Positions 1-9,998 of a DNA stretch of 64,000 bases are shown here, piece by piece. Made by a program: the position numbers and the translations under genes. How positions within the stretch are numbered: position 1 is the first letter of the stretch; the number at the start of each line of letters is the position of its first letter. Under the pieces are notes generated by a model that was not told the origin of the DNA, did not search any database, and was given only the letters and a program-made list of their open reading frames with translations. Source of the stretch: Saccharicrinis sp963665705 (GTDB lineage: Bacteria; Bacteroidota; Bacteroidia; Bacteroidales; Marinilabiliaceae); the NCBI GenBank assembly GCA_963665705.1, contig OY762448.1, positions 3,038,001 through 3,102,000 of the forward strand. Reading direction: 5' to 3'.

Positions 1-541
1 GTGTTTGATAAAATCTACTTAATATACTCCACTCTTCTCGTCGAACAACGGGTTCAAGCTGAAATACATCACCTACCATTAAAAGTTGTTTACCTCCGAA
101 AGGAACTTGCATATGTCCGGAATACACTCGTAATACCCTGTCTATAAAATCTAGGATATCAACTCGCAACATAGATACCTCATCAATGATTAATAAATCT
201 AATTCCTTGATTAACTTTTGATGATTTTTACGATATTTGAGAAAATCATAAATCCTTCCATCTTTGGTACTTAGATCAGGATCATCAGGTAATATTGGAC
301 GAAAAGGGATCTTAAAGAATGAATGAAGTGTTTGTCCGCCAGCATTAATAGCAGCAATGCCGGTAGGAGCTACAACTACGTATTTTTTATGCGTATTTGC
401 ACATATATATTTTAAGAAAGTACTTTTACCTGTACCTGCTTTTCCTGTTAAAAATACCGATCTATTGGTAAACTGAACTAATTTAAAAGCATCCTGGAAT
501 TCTGGGTTATCAGTATCAATATGTTGAAGCCATTCATCCAT
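1..541 (-). CDS. PIF1-like ATP-dependent DNA helicase, N-terminal part (gene continues past window edge)
   Basis: Starts at the ATG complementary to 539-541 and runs off the left edge, so only about 180 N-terminal residues are visible. They contain a Walker A motif (GKAGTGKS, near residue 33), an APTGIAA motif, a Walker B motif (LLIIDEVSML, near residue 118) and a GDVFQLEP motif. This order is typical of PIF1/RecD-like superfamily 1 helicases, which unwind DNA using ATP. The start codon follows the stop of the upstream TPR gene with no gap (TAA then ATG), and a purine-rich GGAAGTGAGGAG stretch in the end of that gene could serve as ribosome binding site. The two genes are probably co-transcribed and translationally coupled. 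The helicase family is clear. The exact subfamily, and any C-terminal fusion, cannot be seen. Confidence 0.85.
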   Translation of the reverse strand, partial: MDEWLQHIDTDNPEFQDAFKLVQFTNRSVFLTGKAGTGKSTFLKYICANTHKKYVVVAPTGIAAINAGGQTLHSFFKIPFRPILPDDPDLSTKDGRIYDFLKYRKNHQKLIKELDLLIIDEVSMLRVDILDFIDRVLRVYSGHMQVPFGGKQLLMVGDVFQLEPVVRREEWSILSRFYQT

Positions 542-2647
542 TTACTCCTCACTTCCTTCATCATCATTGCTTACTTTTTGCTCACCGTATCGCTTAATAA
601 TATTATAAGCTTTATATAATCCCAGCTCACCAGCTTTACTCAAATCCATGGTACCTTCAGTTTCTTTCTTCAAATATATTCTGGTTAATCCTCGGTTAAA
701 GTATGCTTCGGCAAATTGAGAATTTAATTTTATAGCATTGGTAAACTGCCTAACAGCACCTTCATAGTCTTTTTTGTTACAATATAAAATACCTAAATTA
801 TAATAGGCAAACTCATATCCAGGATTAATATCAATTACACTCTTAAGATCTCTTTCTATCAAATCATAATCCAGCATTCTCTTCACCACCTTATCTTCTT
901 CTTTATCTTTAGAAGCACTCACCCCAGACACTAATTTTTCCGGTAATTCTTCTTCTTCAAATGACTGCATTACTTCAACCATTTTATATCGTATGGCGGC
1001 TCTATTTAAATAGTAAAATAAAATATAAGGATGTTGCTTTGAAGTATGATCAATTAAATAATTATAGTCTTTTAAGGCACTACTATAATTCATTACAACA
1101 CCATATAAAATAGCACGAATAAATCTCAGATCATTATTATTTGGATAAGTCTGTAATTTCTTTGTAATTTCTTCTATTGATCTAAAATATTCCCAAGCCA
1201 AACTTCCTTCATCTTCCATTTCTTTATTAGAAAATGCTAAAGTTCGATCTGCAGTACTTCTTGAATTAAAACGAGTAACTTCAGGTTTAAAGTATCTACT
1301 ACTATTAACTACATTATCTTCAGAAAAGAAAGTTAAACTATATACCTTTTCTAAATTGATAATAATATTCTTATTCTGAATTTTACCCTTTAGATCTTCT
1401 AATTCATCAACATCATTATCTTCAACAGTAAAGTCATCTAAAACAGCAATTTTATCATGATTACTAATATCATCATCCGACTGACTTCTAGTTTCTTTTG
1501 GCTTCTTTCTTCCTGATGAATTGGCTTGTGCATTTTTCTCAGCATTTTTGCGCTCATCCTGCTGAAGTTTCTTCGCCATATTAAAATCTTTACGTTGTGC
1601 TGCTTGCATGTTTAATCCTGCATAGGCCTGGCTTCTGGCCATATAGGCATCAGAATAATTCGGATAATGACTGATGATTATATTTAAATCAGAAATAGCA
1701 TCTTTATACTCACCAATACGTATATATAAAACAGATCTATTAAACAGCGTTAATAGGTCATTGGGATTTAATGCTAAAACTCTGGAAAAATCATCTATTG
1801 CATTATTAACATCTCCAACTTCAACTCTTAATATACCCCTATTTGCATAAGCCATCATATTTTGAGGCTGAAGCTCAATCACTTTATTAAAATCTGACAT
1901 CGTTCCCTGAAGATCATCCATCTGATACCTGATCGCACCTCTTAATGAAAAATACATCGGTTCCCGGTTATCAATATTAATACCTGCATTAATACGCTCT
2001 AATGCCATATCAAATTTATTGATATCATAATAAATAGCTGCACTAAAACGATAAGCATCTGCCACAAGAGGATTTACTTCGATAGCTTCATCCATATCAG
2101 TAACAGCTCCTATTGTATCTTTAAGATTAAGCTTAGCTATAGCTCTGTTAATATAGGCACCATATTGAGCTGGTTCAATTTTAAGAACGGTTGAAAAGTC
2201 ATCTACACTTTTTTCCCATTCTTTCATGTTCATATGCACCAAACCTCTGTTAAAGCAAATACCAATATCATCAGGCTCAATTTCTAAACCTTTATCGTAA
2301 TCAATAAGTGCCTCATTATGCTTTGCTAATCTACTTCTGATATCTCCTCGAAAACGATAAAACTCATAATAAAAAGGAATAATCTCAATGGCTTTATCCA
2401 TATCTATTTCTGCACCTTTTAAATCATCGAGATTGTATTTTGCACGGGCTCGAAAATAATATGGAAGACCTAAATATGGTTTACTTTCAATAGCTTTATT
2501 AAAAAAAGAAATAGCAAGAACATATTCTTGCTGATATAAAGCAAATCTACCTGCTTCAAGTACTTTATCAGTATTTATTTGAGACGTACCACTAATAGAA
2601 ATAGATAATAACAGCGATACGAAAAATATTTTCAACAACTTTCTCAT
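542..2647 (-). CDS. exported tetratricopeptide-repeat protein
   Basis: A 701-aa protein with an N-terminal signal peptide (basic start, hydrophobic LLKIFFVSLLLSISIS, cleavage near GTSQ). Residues about 25-370 form roughly ten consecutive TPR units with recurring A-Y-NRG and L-P patterns. A charged, low-complexity linker follows (about 370-420), then a less regular stretch. More TPRs lie at about 480-690, including YYNLGILYCNKKDYEGAV. TPR superhelices bind partner proteins. With a signal peptide it should act in the periplasm or at the inner face of the outer membrane. The ligand is unknown. It lies directly upstream of the helicase gene with no spacing, although a functional link between an exported scaffold and a helicase is not obvious. 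A TATATTTG candidate promoter lies about 40 bp upstream. Confidence 0.85.
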   Translation of the reverse strand: MRKLLKIFFVSLLLSISISGTSQINTDKVLEAGRFALYQQEYVLAISFFNKAIESKPYLGLPYYFRARAKYNLDDLKGAEIDMDKAIEIIPFYYEFYRFRGDIRSRLAKHNEALIDYDKGLEIEPDDIGICFNRGLVHMNMKEWEKSVDDFSTVLKIEPAQYGAYINRAIAKLNLKDTIGAVTDMDEAIEVNPLVADAYRFSAAIYYDINKFDMALERINAGINIDNREPMYFSLRGAIRYQMDDLQGTMSDFNKVIELQPQNMMAYANRGILRVEVGDVNNAIDDFSRVLALNPNDLLTLFNRSVLYIRIGEYKDAISDLNIIISHYPNYSDAYMARSQAYAGLNMQAAQRKDFNMAKKLQQDERKNAEKNAQANSSGRKKPKETRSQSDDDISNHDKIAVLDDFTVEDNDVDELEDLKGKIQNKNIIINLEKVYSLTFFSEDNVVNSSRYFKPEVTRFNSRSTADRTLAFSNKEMEDEGSLAWEYFRSIEEITKKLQTYPNNNDLRFIRAILYGVVMNYSSALKDYNYLIDHTSKQHPYILFYYLNRAAIRYKMVEVMQSFEEEELPEKLVSGVSASKDKEEDKVVKRMLDYDLIERDLKSVIDINPGYEFAYYNLGILYCNKKDYEGAVRQFTNAIKLNSQFAEAYFNRGLTRIYLKKETEGTMDLSKAGELGLYKAYNIIKRYGEQKVSNDDEGSEE

Positions 2648-2686
2648 AAAAAAATAATTGGCAGATATACCCCTTTAATCAGCAAA

Positions 2687-2694
2687 CAAATATA
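2687..2694 (-). promoter_or_regulatory. candidate Bacteroidota -7 element for the TPR/helicase operon
   Basis: On the minus strand this reads TATATTTG, matching the Bacteroidota -7 consensus TAnnTTTG, about 40 bp before the TPR start. No convincing TTTG -33 element is seen at the expected distance, so the call rests on the -7 box alone. Confidence 0.4.
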
Positions 2695-2777
2695 ATAAGA
2701 TTACGCAATTGAAATAAATACCATGCCAAAAGTTACTATTAAAAAGAACTTTTATTACAAAAAGTTAGTTATAGCAT

Positions 2778-3755
2778 TTAAAAAAAGCTAAATATCTGTT
2801 TTACTAAAATCATATTATTCGGATTGATCTTTTCCTCTCCTCCCCATCTATAAGCAGCCAAAGATCCACCATTTGCTACACAAGCATCTAAACAACAAAT
2901 ATTTTTTTGGGGATTCATTTGACCATTTCCCATACAATAATGACCAAAAAACACAGGAGGCTCATGTTCTTCATATATATCAAATGGGAAAAGAATTTGT
3001 TCAGGAATAGTATAATCAGGCAGTTTAAATTTATTTCCATAACTTAATTCATGAAAAGTTTTTCCAAACGGAGATTCCCACCATCTGATTCTGAAATTAC
3101 TACGCCGTATATTGTTAGAATCTTTTATAATTAAATCCTCAGGTAATCGAAATTCTATACCCTTAGTCACTCTATTTATTGCATTACATAATGGATGATT
3201 AGGATCAGCCATTTGTTTTAGAGCCTTCTTTTTAAAACGACCTTCAATTCTATATTCATCGATTAAATCAATATAGTCATCATTCCAATATGCGTGAACT
3301 ACTCTAAATTTTTCAAAACACAAATAAATGGGTAAGGTCCGAAGCCATTTGACATATTTTTTCAACACTTCGGGTTCATCCTCAAACTCGTCCTTAATTT
3401 TTTCAATTAATTTACGACTTGATTCTGATGGTTTACGAATCGGTTTGCCGTTTTCTTTGGTAAGATACATGATTAAATTTAACTCATGATTACCTAGTAC
3501 AGCATGAGCAGAACCAAACTCAACCATTCCATGTACTATTTCCAGGACTTTTTTTGAATCTGGACCTCTGTCAACAAAATCGCCAACAAAAATCGCTTTT
3601 CGTTCAGCATGTTTCCAAACACCATGATTCTGAGTATAGTCTAATTTTTCAAGGAGTTCTTCCAATTCATTAGCATACCCGTGTACATCCCCAATAATAT
3701 CGTAAAAACAATCTTCTTGAATTGTTTTATGTCTATTTTCATTACCAAGTAACAA
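2778..3755 (-). CDS. PPP-family metallophosphoesterase
   Basis: A 325-aa cytoplasmic protein with no signal peptide. It carries the three signature motifs of PPP-type Ser/Thr phosphatases and related diadenosine tetraphosphatases: GDVHG (residues 22-26), GDFVDRG (58-64) and GNHE (88-91). A later conserved-looking GHY histidine segment lies near residue 270. These residues bind the two catalytic metals and should support phosphomonoester or Np4N hydrolysis. The substrate cannot be read from sequence. The protein is longer than minimal bacterial PPP enzymes (about 220-250 aa), with insertions between GNHE and the C-terminal metal ligands. It is divergent from the Gfo/Idh/MocA gene across an 87-bp gap that contains a perfect inverted repeat. 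Confidence 0.85.
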   Translation of the reverse strand: MLLGNENRHKTIQEDCFYDIIGDVHGYANELEELLEKLDYTQNHGVWKHAERKAIFVGDFVDRGPDSKKVLEIVHGMVEFGSAHAVLGNHELNLIMYLTKENGKPIRKPSESSRKLIEKIKDEFEDEPEVLKKYVKWLRTLPIYLCFEKFRVVHAYWNDDYIDLIDEYRIEGRFKKKALKQMADPNHPLCNAINRVTKGIEFRLPEDLIIKDSNNIRRSNFRIRWWESPFGKTFHELSYGNKFKLPDYTIPEQILFPFDIYEEHEPPVFFGHYCMGNGQMNPQKNICCLDACVANGGSLAAYRWGGEEKINPNNMILVKQIFSFF

Positions 3756-3783
3756 AATTCAATATATTTGATTTAAGCTTTGG

Positions 3784-3803
3784 CCAAAAATAGAAATTTT
3801 TGG
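3784..3803. promoter_or_regulatory. inverted repeat in a divergent promoter region
   Basis: CCAAAAAT-AGAA-ATTTTTGG is a perfect 8+8 palindrome with a 4-bp centre. It sits between two divergent genes and overlaps a minus-strand TATTTTTG (-7-like) sequence at 3785-3792. It could be an operator or a promoter-overlapping site. No regulator is identified. Confidence 0.4.
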
Positions 3804-3842
3804 TATATTTTTTAATTCAAAATCAATAATACTATATAAAAA

Positions 3843-4814
3843 ATGAATAATAAGATAAAATGGGGCATAATTGGGTGTGGTGATGTTACTGAAGTTAAAA
3901 GTGGTCCGGCCTTTAATAAAGTTGAACACGCAGAACTTACTTCTGTAATGCGCAGGGACTATGAAAAAGCAAAAGATTATGCTCAACGACATGGTGTTGA
4001 ACATGTTTATCAAACTGCAGAAGAACTAATTAACTCTCCTCATGTTGATGCCGTTTATATTGCAACACCTCCATCTTCTCATGCCGAATATGCGATTATG
4101 TCAATAAAAGCAGGTAAACCTGTTTATGTTGAAAAACCTATGGCTACCACTTATCAGGAATGTTTAATAATGAACGAAGCCTCGCAAAAATACAACGTTC
4201 CTCTTTTTGTTGCTTATTATCGCAGAACACTTCCAGGTTTTTTAAAAGTTAAAGAATTATTGGATGAAGGTGTTATTGGCACGCCTCTTTCTGTTCAAAT
4301 AAGATTAACCCGACCAGCCTTAGATTCAGAAAAAGAGTCTTCATGGAGAGTTGATAAAAATGTTGCCGGAGGAGGTATATTTTATGACCTGGCTTCCCAT
4401 CAATTTGATTTCCTTGATTTTATTCTTGGACCGATAGTTAAAGCAACAGGTTTTGCTACTAACAATAATTCATGGTATACAGTGGAAGATACCGTAGCTG
4501 CTTCTTTTCAATTTGAAAGCGGACTGATTGGTAATGGATTTTGGTGCTTTAACACACATAACAATGAGGATCAGGATACGATGGAAATAATTGGTACAAA
4601 AGGATCTATTGTATTTAGTGGATTTAACCATGATCCAATAAAGCTTATTACTGATAAAGGAACAGTTGAATTTCCATATTTAAATCCTGAAAACATTCAA
4701 TACAATCTGATCAAACAAGTTAACGATGATTTAATTAAAAATGATAAATGTGTTAGCACTGGAGTTACCGGAGCCCGAACAAACTGGGTCTTAGAACAAA
4801 TTATTCCGGTTTAA
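3843..4814 (+). CDS. Gfo/Idh/MocA-family NAD(P)-dependent oxidoreductase
   Basis: A 323-aa cytoplasmic protein of the normal family length. The N-terminal Rossmann fold has a GIIGCGDVT nucleotide-binding loop (residues 8-16) and the EKP motif (97-99) that contributes the active-site lysine. The C-terminal domain has GGGIFYDLASHQFD (176-189), whose histidine (186) is at the family catalytic position. Members oxidise or reduce sugars, inositols and related polyols, or act in aldose metabolism. The specific substrate is not identifiable here. A 12-bp-arm hairpin follows the stop codon, and the next gene on the same strand is a macro-domain protein about 106 bp downstream. Confidence 0.88.
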   Translation: MNNKIKWGIIGCGDVTEVKSGPAFNKVEHAELTSVMRRDYEKAKDYAQRHGVEHVYQTAEELINSPHVDAVYIATPPSSHAEYAIMSIKAGKPVYVEKPMATTYQECLIMNEASQKYNVPLFVAYYRRTLPGFLKVKELLDEGVIGTPLSVQIRLTRPALDSEKESSWRVDKNVAGGGIFYDLASHQFDFLDFILGPIVKATGFATNNNSWYTVEDTVAASFQFESGLIGNGFWCFNTHNNEDQDTMEIIGTKGSIVFSGFNHDPIKLITDKGTVEFPYLNPENIQYNLIKQVNDDLIKNDKCVSTGVTGARTNWVLEQIIPV

Positions 4815-4846
4815 TCCAAAGTAAACTTTTATAACAAGATAGTTTA

Positions 4847-4890
4847 TTATTAACCTGATTTCTTTTGAAATTTTGATTTCAGGTTAATAA
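4847..4890 (+). terminator. stem-loop after the oxidoreductase gene
   Basis: Arms TTATTAACCTGA (4847-4858) and TCAGGTTAATAA (4879-4890) are perfect complements with a 20-nt loop. There is no strong T-tract (TTCTTATT follows), so it may terminate weakly or stabilise the transcript. Confidence 0.5.
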
Positions 4891-4920
4891 TTCTTATTAC
4901 ATCTACTAATCTTAAGCCTT

Positions 4921-5433
4921 ATGAAAATTGAACTAATTAAAGGTGACATAACAAAACTTGACGTTGATGCCATAGTAAATGCAGCTAACTCTAGTTTACT
5001 TGGAGGAGGCGGTGTTGATGGAGCCATTCACCGCCCCGGAGGAAAAGCTATTTTAGATGAATGTATTCTAATCCGCAACAAACAGGGTGGGTGCTCAACA
5101 GGGGAAGCTGTGATAACAACTGCGGGAAACTTGCCCGCCAAATATATTATTCATACGGTAGGACCAATCTATAAAGATGGTAATCATAACGAAGCTCAAC
5201 TCTTAAGTAATTGCTACATAAATTCTTTGAAAATTGCTTCTGAAAACAACTTTAAAACTGTTGCTTTTCCTAATATCTCAACGGGTGTTTATGGATATCC
5301 AAAACCTGAAGCTGCTGAAATAGCTATTAAAACAGTGCAGAAAAATCTATTTGATGGTATTGAAAAAATCTTCTTTATTTGTTTTGATGAAGAGAATTAT
5401 TCATTGTACAAAACACTTTTAAAAGATAGTTAA
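4921..5433 (+). CDS. macro-domain ADP-ribose-binding protein (O-acetyl-ADP-ribose deacetylase-like)
   Basis: A 170-aa protein consisting only of a macro domain, as in the YmdB/MacroD class. The ADP-ribose site motifs are present: NAANSSLLGGGGVDGAIH (20-37) and ISTGVYGYP (119-127). MacroD-type members hydrolyse O-acetyl-ADP-ribose or remove mono-ADP-ribose from acidic residues. The conserved asparagine and glycine-rich loop support that activity here. It is cytoplasmic. It ends about 30 bp from the convergent sensor kinase gene. No ADP-ribosyltransferase or sirtuin gene is visible next to it, so a toxin-antitoxin arrangement is not supported. Confidence 0.9.
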   Translation: MKIELIKGDITKLDVDAIVNAANSSLLGGGGVDGAIHRPGGKAILDECILIRNKQGGCSTGEAVITTAGNLPAKYIIHTVGPIYKDGNHNEAQLLSNCYINSLKIASENNFKTVAFPNISTGVYGYPKPEAAEIAIKTVQKNLFDGIEKIFFICFDEENYSLYKTLLKDS

Positions 5434-5460
5434 AGTATTTAGTTCGTTATAACATTTAAA

Positions 5461-8400
5461 TTACGACATAAACACTAACATTTTTTCAAACAGGGTATTT
5501 TTAATAAGAGGTTTTGATATATAATCATCAAAACCGAAATCACGTATGATCTGTTCCTCATTTGACATTGCAAAAGCTGTTTGAGCAATAACCGGGATAT
5601 GACTATTTTCTTGTCTTATTTCTTTTACTACCTCAAATCCATCTTTAACCGGTAATTTAATATCCAATAATACAAGATCTAAAATTTCTATATTTTCTTT
5701 AAATAGCTTCATAGCTTCAGCCCCATCTTTTGCCCATATAATATTGATGTTGGTAATTTTCAACATATGTTCAAGCAATAAATAATTCGACTCTTCATCT
5801 TCTACCACTAATATCTTTTTGTTTTTCCAATCCGGTAATTTATTTTGACTTAAAGCCTGTACGTTTTCATCTTCAACATCCTCTTTGACTAACACTGGCA
5901 ACTTAAAAATAAACTCAGCCCCTTTTCCTATTTCAGATTCCACCCAGATTTCACCATCCAACAATTCAATTAAATATTTCGTTATTGATAATCCAAGTCC
6001 TGTGCCCCGGTATAAAATAGAATTATCATCTTCAATTTTCCTAAACCTATCGAATATCACTTTTAAATTTTCACTAGCAATGCCAATTCCCGAATCTTTG
6101 ACATAAAAAACGACACTATCATCTTTTACTTCCTTGTAACCAAACTCAATTTTGCCATCATGAGTAAACTTCATGGCATTATCTAACAAGTTTATGAATA
6201 TTTGTTTCAATCTAAATGAATCTGTATTCACTATTGGTTTTGTAACTAATCCATCTTTATAAGTGCACATATTCAACTTAATATTCTTGCCAATAGTATT
6301 TAATTGAAACAAATAGGTAATATTAATTTCCTGTAGTAATTGATCAACATCTACATTAGATTTTGATATTGACATTTGTCCTGCTTCAATTTTCGAAAAG
6401 TCTATGATATCGCTGATAATTTGTAAAAGTGAATCAGAATTAACTCTAATAACTCCAGCCATATGTGTCTTTTCCTTTGGATCTAAAGTATGTAAAGCCA
6501 AACATTCTGAAAATCCCACAATAGCATTCAAAGGAGTTCGTATTTCATGACTCATATTTGCAAGAAAAGAAGTTTTTAATCGATCACTTTCTTCAGCCTT
6601 TAATTTAGCCGCTTCCAATTCACTTGTTCTTACTTTAACCTGCTTCTCCAACTGTATATGTTGCTGTTCCAATTCTTTATTTTGACTACTCACTATACGG
6701 TAAGCATTAGCATTATCAAGGGCAATTGCAATATATGAAGCCAGCGTTTGCAATGTAACCAAATCGTTATGAGTATAGGCATTGAGCTTATAACTTTGAA
6801 CAAACAACACTCCTATTTCCTTTCCTTTTACTGTTAATGCAAGATACATTACCGACTCAGGTATCCTTGAATTTGGAGGATCATAATCATTTACATAATT
6901 ACGGTAATCGAATTCAAAATCATTGCTAAATATAGCTTTCTGATTTTTATAACACCATACAGCCAAACTCTTTTTACTATCAAGGCTAATATTAAAACTT
7001 TTTACAGGATACCCCTCTTCAAAATAGGACGGAAATTCTAAACGGTTCAATTCTTGATTACATATTGCAATTCCAAACACAGGTACATCAAGAAGCGTTT
7101 TAACGTAATCAAATATTACACGATTTATTTCGGTAAGACTTAATATATTGATCAGTTCCTGCCCGAATTTATTGAGTACAGCTAACCTTTGTGTTTCTTT
7201 TTCTAATTGCTCTTTTTGGTCTTGAATTTCATTGTGTTGAATCAAAATTTCTTCTTTCTGAGCATTTAATTCTAAGTTAGCATTCTTTAGATTTTCTGTT
7301 CGCTCTTTTACTTTTTCTTCCAATACACTTGTTTTAACCAGATATACCCTCTGCCTAAGTATGAACAGAAATAATATAACGAATATTAAAAATAAGATGA
7401 TTACGATTTTAAATAATAATGTATCCCACAATGGTGGAATCACATTAATTTGCAAAGATCTTCCTGCTTCATTCCAAACTTTATCATTATTAGATGCCTT
7501 TACTCTAAATATATATTTACCCGGATTAAGGTTAGTATATGTTGCCGAGTGAGAAGTATTACAATAATGCCAATCTTTATCAAATCCTTCTAACATATAA
7601 GCATATTTATTTTTATCAGAAGCTACATAGTTTAATGCACTAAAATAGATAGAAAAAACATCATCATTATGAGATAGATTAACTTCACTTACCTTATTAA
7701 TATGCTTACTTAAAATAGGGTTATCTTTTCCTGGTTTTATAGATGTATTTAACACTTTAAAATCTGTAAAAACAATATTAGGCAAATATGGATTTGTAAT
7801 AATCTCACCAGGCTTAAAAAAGGTAAATCCTTTATTTCCTCCAAAAAACACTTCTCCGTCTTTTGATGTAAAATACACCGATGGTACAAATTCATTATTG
7901 TCCAATCCGTCCTCATCTGTATATAGGGATGATTCATTGGTTTTATAATTAAACCTAACAATTCCAAGATTGGTACTCATCCAAATAATGCCATTACTAT
8001 CAATTGACAGTCCGTAAACAGAATTAGCAGGCAACCCCGAATTGGTATTAAATACCTGAAAAGAATCCGTTGCCGGATCATATCTGTTAAGTCCATTTTT
8101 AGTACCCATCCACAAATAATGGTCTGAATCTTCAATAATACACTGTATCATATTATCCGAAAGACTGGTTGAGTCATTTTCAATATGATAATACCTAATA
8201 AATTCTTCTGTATTACGATCATAACGATTTAAGCCAAATCTGGTTCCAAACCACAACCGCCCCTTAAAATCTCTTACAATACTTGTTACATTATTACTAC
8301 TAATTGTACTATCCCCTATTGAAAAACGATAATTTTTTATTTTCCTCCTTCTTTTAATATCAAACACATCAATCCCTTTTTTATGCCCTCCAATCCATAG

Positions 8401-9780
8401 TTTACCACTATCCAATAAAAGAGCCCGAATATTATTTGTAGAAATAGTGCTTTCATTATTTGGATCATGCTTAAAGTGAATACATTGTCCTGTTTTTTTA
8501 TTAAATAAATTTAAGCCTCCATTCATAGTTCCCACCCATAAATATCCAGGTTGAGCATCTGTTATCGTAAATATATAATCATCGCTAATACTTGACGAAT
8601 CATTAGGATCATGTTTAAAATGTGTAAAAGTTCGTGTACACTTATCAAACTTACTTAACATTCCACCAACCTTTGTTCCTATCCATATATCGCCATCTTT
8701 ATCTTCATATATAGTTTTAACGTTGTTATTCAGTAAACCGTCTACTTTAAAATTATCCTGAATATTTGTAAACAGTTTTTTATGAGGAGAATAAAAATTG
8801 ATACCACCATCGAAAGTTCCTATCCATAGGTTATTATCTTTATCCTTATAAATACATTGCGGTACATTTGAGTTAATACTCGTTTTATCATATTTATCGT
8901 ACCTGTATATTGTGTATGAATTGTCTTCTTTATTTAAACAAACAGTACCAACATCCCGAATAGTATACCAATCTGAACCTTGATAATCCATAAGTACATC
9001 AGTAACCACCCAATTATCTTTTACTCCCTCTAAATTAACCTTTGAAAAATCAACTTCATCAACAGAAGGAGTTATATACCTTATGAAATCTCTTGTAATG
9101 GCTATAATACCCTCATTGTACTTTGACAATTTTACAAAATCACCATCCTTTATATGAGAAAACGATTCTAATTCCGGATCAAATAAATCCAGCCCCTTAT
9201 CAGTAGCAATCCAAACTTTTCTGTTATTATCGATATACATATCATTAACACTGTTTGAACTAATTGAGTTACCATCATTTACATCAGACTGATAACAAAC
9301 TAAATTATCATTTTGAATATTATAAATAACAAAACCGGCATTGGTAGCCATCAACAAATTGCCTATAAAATCTATTTCTATTTGTCGTATACCGGATCGC
9401 GTTAGCAACCCTCCCTCACTACTATTGAATCTTTTAAAATTATCATGTTCTTTATCAAACCTACATAAACCATTTATTGTAACAACCCAAATATAACGCG
9501 ACGACTCTTCGCATATTGAAATTACATAATCATGGTTTAGTGATGTGGAATCTTTGGGGTTATAGTTATATGTATTAAATCTATACCCATCATAACTGGC
9601 AAGACCATTATAAGTAGCAAACCACATAAGACCATCTGAATCCTGAAGAATTTGATTGATATGAACGGAAGGTAATCCATCATTTGGGGTGATATGATCG
9701 AATATCATTCTATTTTCACCTAAAGCATGCTTTACCGAAAATAAAAAAAAGAATAATATTAACGACTTTAAAATTTTCAT
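5461..9780 (-). CDS. hybrid two-component sensor: reg_prop propeller, GAF, histidine kinase, receiver
   Basis: A very large (about 1439 aa) one-protein signalling system. Start chosen at 9780 because MKILKSLILFFFLF begins a proper signal peptide; the frame is open 26 codons further upstream. A periplasmic sensor of many reg_prop repeats (recurring DxDGxxWIGT-type strands) covers about 30-690, followed by a Y_Y_Y domain (about 690-770). One membrane helix lies near 785-806. The cytoplasmic part has a coiled coil, a GAF domain (about 863-1030), a HisKA H-box NMSHEIRTPLN with phospho-acceptor His near 1078, an HATPase domain, and a C-terminal receiver with the phospho-acceptor Asp near 1373 (LLDIKLP). 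Unlike classical Bacteroides hybrid regulators, it has no AraC-type DNA-binding domain. Its output must pass by phosphorelay or protein contact. Its target is unknown. Confidence 0.9.
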   Translation of the reverse strand: MKILKSLILFFFLFSVKHALGENRMIFDHITPNDGLPSVHINQILQDSDGLMWFATYNGLASYDGYRFNTYNYNPKDSTSLNHDYVISICEESSRYIWVVTINGLCRFDKEHDNFKRFNSSEGGLLTRSGIRQIEIDFIGNLLMATNAGFVIYNIQNDNLVCYQSDVNDGNSISSNSVNDMYIDNNRKVWIATDKGLDLFDPELESFSHIKDGDFVKLSKYNEGIIAITRDFIRYITPSVDEVDFSKVNLEGVKDNWVVTDVLMDYQGSDWYTIRDVGTVCLNKEDNSYTIYRYDKYDKTSINSNVPQCIYKDKDNNLWIGTFDGGINFYSPHKKLFTNIQDNFKVDGLLNNNVKTIYEDKDGDIWIGTKVGGMLSKFDKCTRTFTHFKHDPNDSSSISDDYIFTITDAQPGYLWVGTMNGGLNLFNKKTGQCIHFKHDPNNESTISTNNIRALLLDSGKLWIGGHKKGIDVFDIKRRRKIKNYRFSIGDSTISSNNVTSIVRDFKGRLWFGTRFGLNRYDRNTEEFIRYYHIENDSTSLSDNMIQCIIEDSDHYLWMGTKNGLNRYDPATDSFQVFNTNSGLPANSVYGLSIDSNGIIWMSTNLGIVRFNYKTNESSLYTDEDGLDNNEFVPSVYFTSKDGEVFFGGNKGFTFFKPGEIITNPYLPNIVFTDFKVLNTSIKPGKDNPILSKHINKVSEVNLSHNDDVFSIYFSALNYVASDKNKYAYMLEGFDKDWHYCNTSHSATYTNLNPGKYIFRVKASNNDKVWNEAGRSLQINVIPPLWDTLLFKIVIILFLIFVILFLFILRQRVYLVKTSVLEEKVKERTENLKNANLELNAQKEEILIQHNEIQDQKEQLEKETQRLAVLNKFGQELINILSLTEINRVIFDYVKTLLDVPVFGIAICNQELNRLEFPSYFEEGYPVKSFNISLDSKKSLAVWCYKNQKAIFSNDFEFDYRNYVNDYDPPNSRIPESVMYLALTVKGKEIGVLFVQSYKLNAYTHNDLVTLQTLASYIAIALDNANAYRIVSSQNKELEQQHIQLEKQVKVRTSELEAAKLKAEESDRLKTSFLANMSHEIRTPLNAIVGFSECLALHTLDPKEKTHMAGVIRVNSDSLLQIISDIIDFSKIEAGQMSISKSNVDVDQLLQEINITYLFQLNTIGKNIKLNMCTYKDGLVTKPIVNTDSFRLKQIFINLLDNAMKFTHDGKIEFGYKEVKDDSVVFYVKDSGIGIASENLKVIFDRFRKIEDDNSILYRGTGLGLSITKYLIELLDGEIWVESEIGKGAEFIFKLPVLVKEDVEDENVQALSQNKLPDWKNKKILVVEDEESNYLLLEHMLKITNINIIWAKDGAEAMKLFKENIEILDLVLLDIKLPVKDGFEVVKEIRQENSHIPVIAQTAFAMSNEEQIIRDFGFDDYISKPLIKNTLFEKMLVFMS

Positions 9781-9998
9781 ATTTAGATTTAGTACAGCTT
9801 TATTAAAAAGTATGTTAACACTAAGAAACAAAATACGATTTATCTCTTTCTCATGCATTAATTACACTATACATTTTTAATACAGGATTTCTGAAGATAC
9901 TTAAAAATAGCATAATTTCAATTGATTTTTTTTAATACATAGTAAATGGAGCACGTTTAATGTTATTTACACCTGATAATTTAGACCTATAATTTCCA

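Noticed and set aside
3759..4013. Minus-strand 84-codon frame
   Set aside because: It is antisense to the start of the oxidoreductase gene and has no family features.
4921..5433. ADP-ribosylation toxin-antitoxin pair
   Set aside because: A macro domain is present, but no ADP-ribosyltransferase (DarT-like) gene is adjacent.
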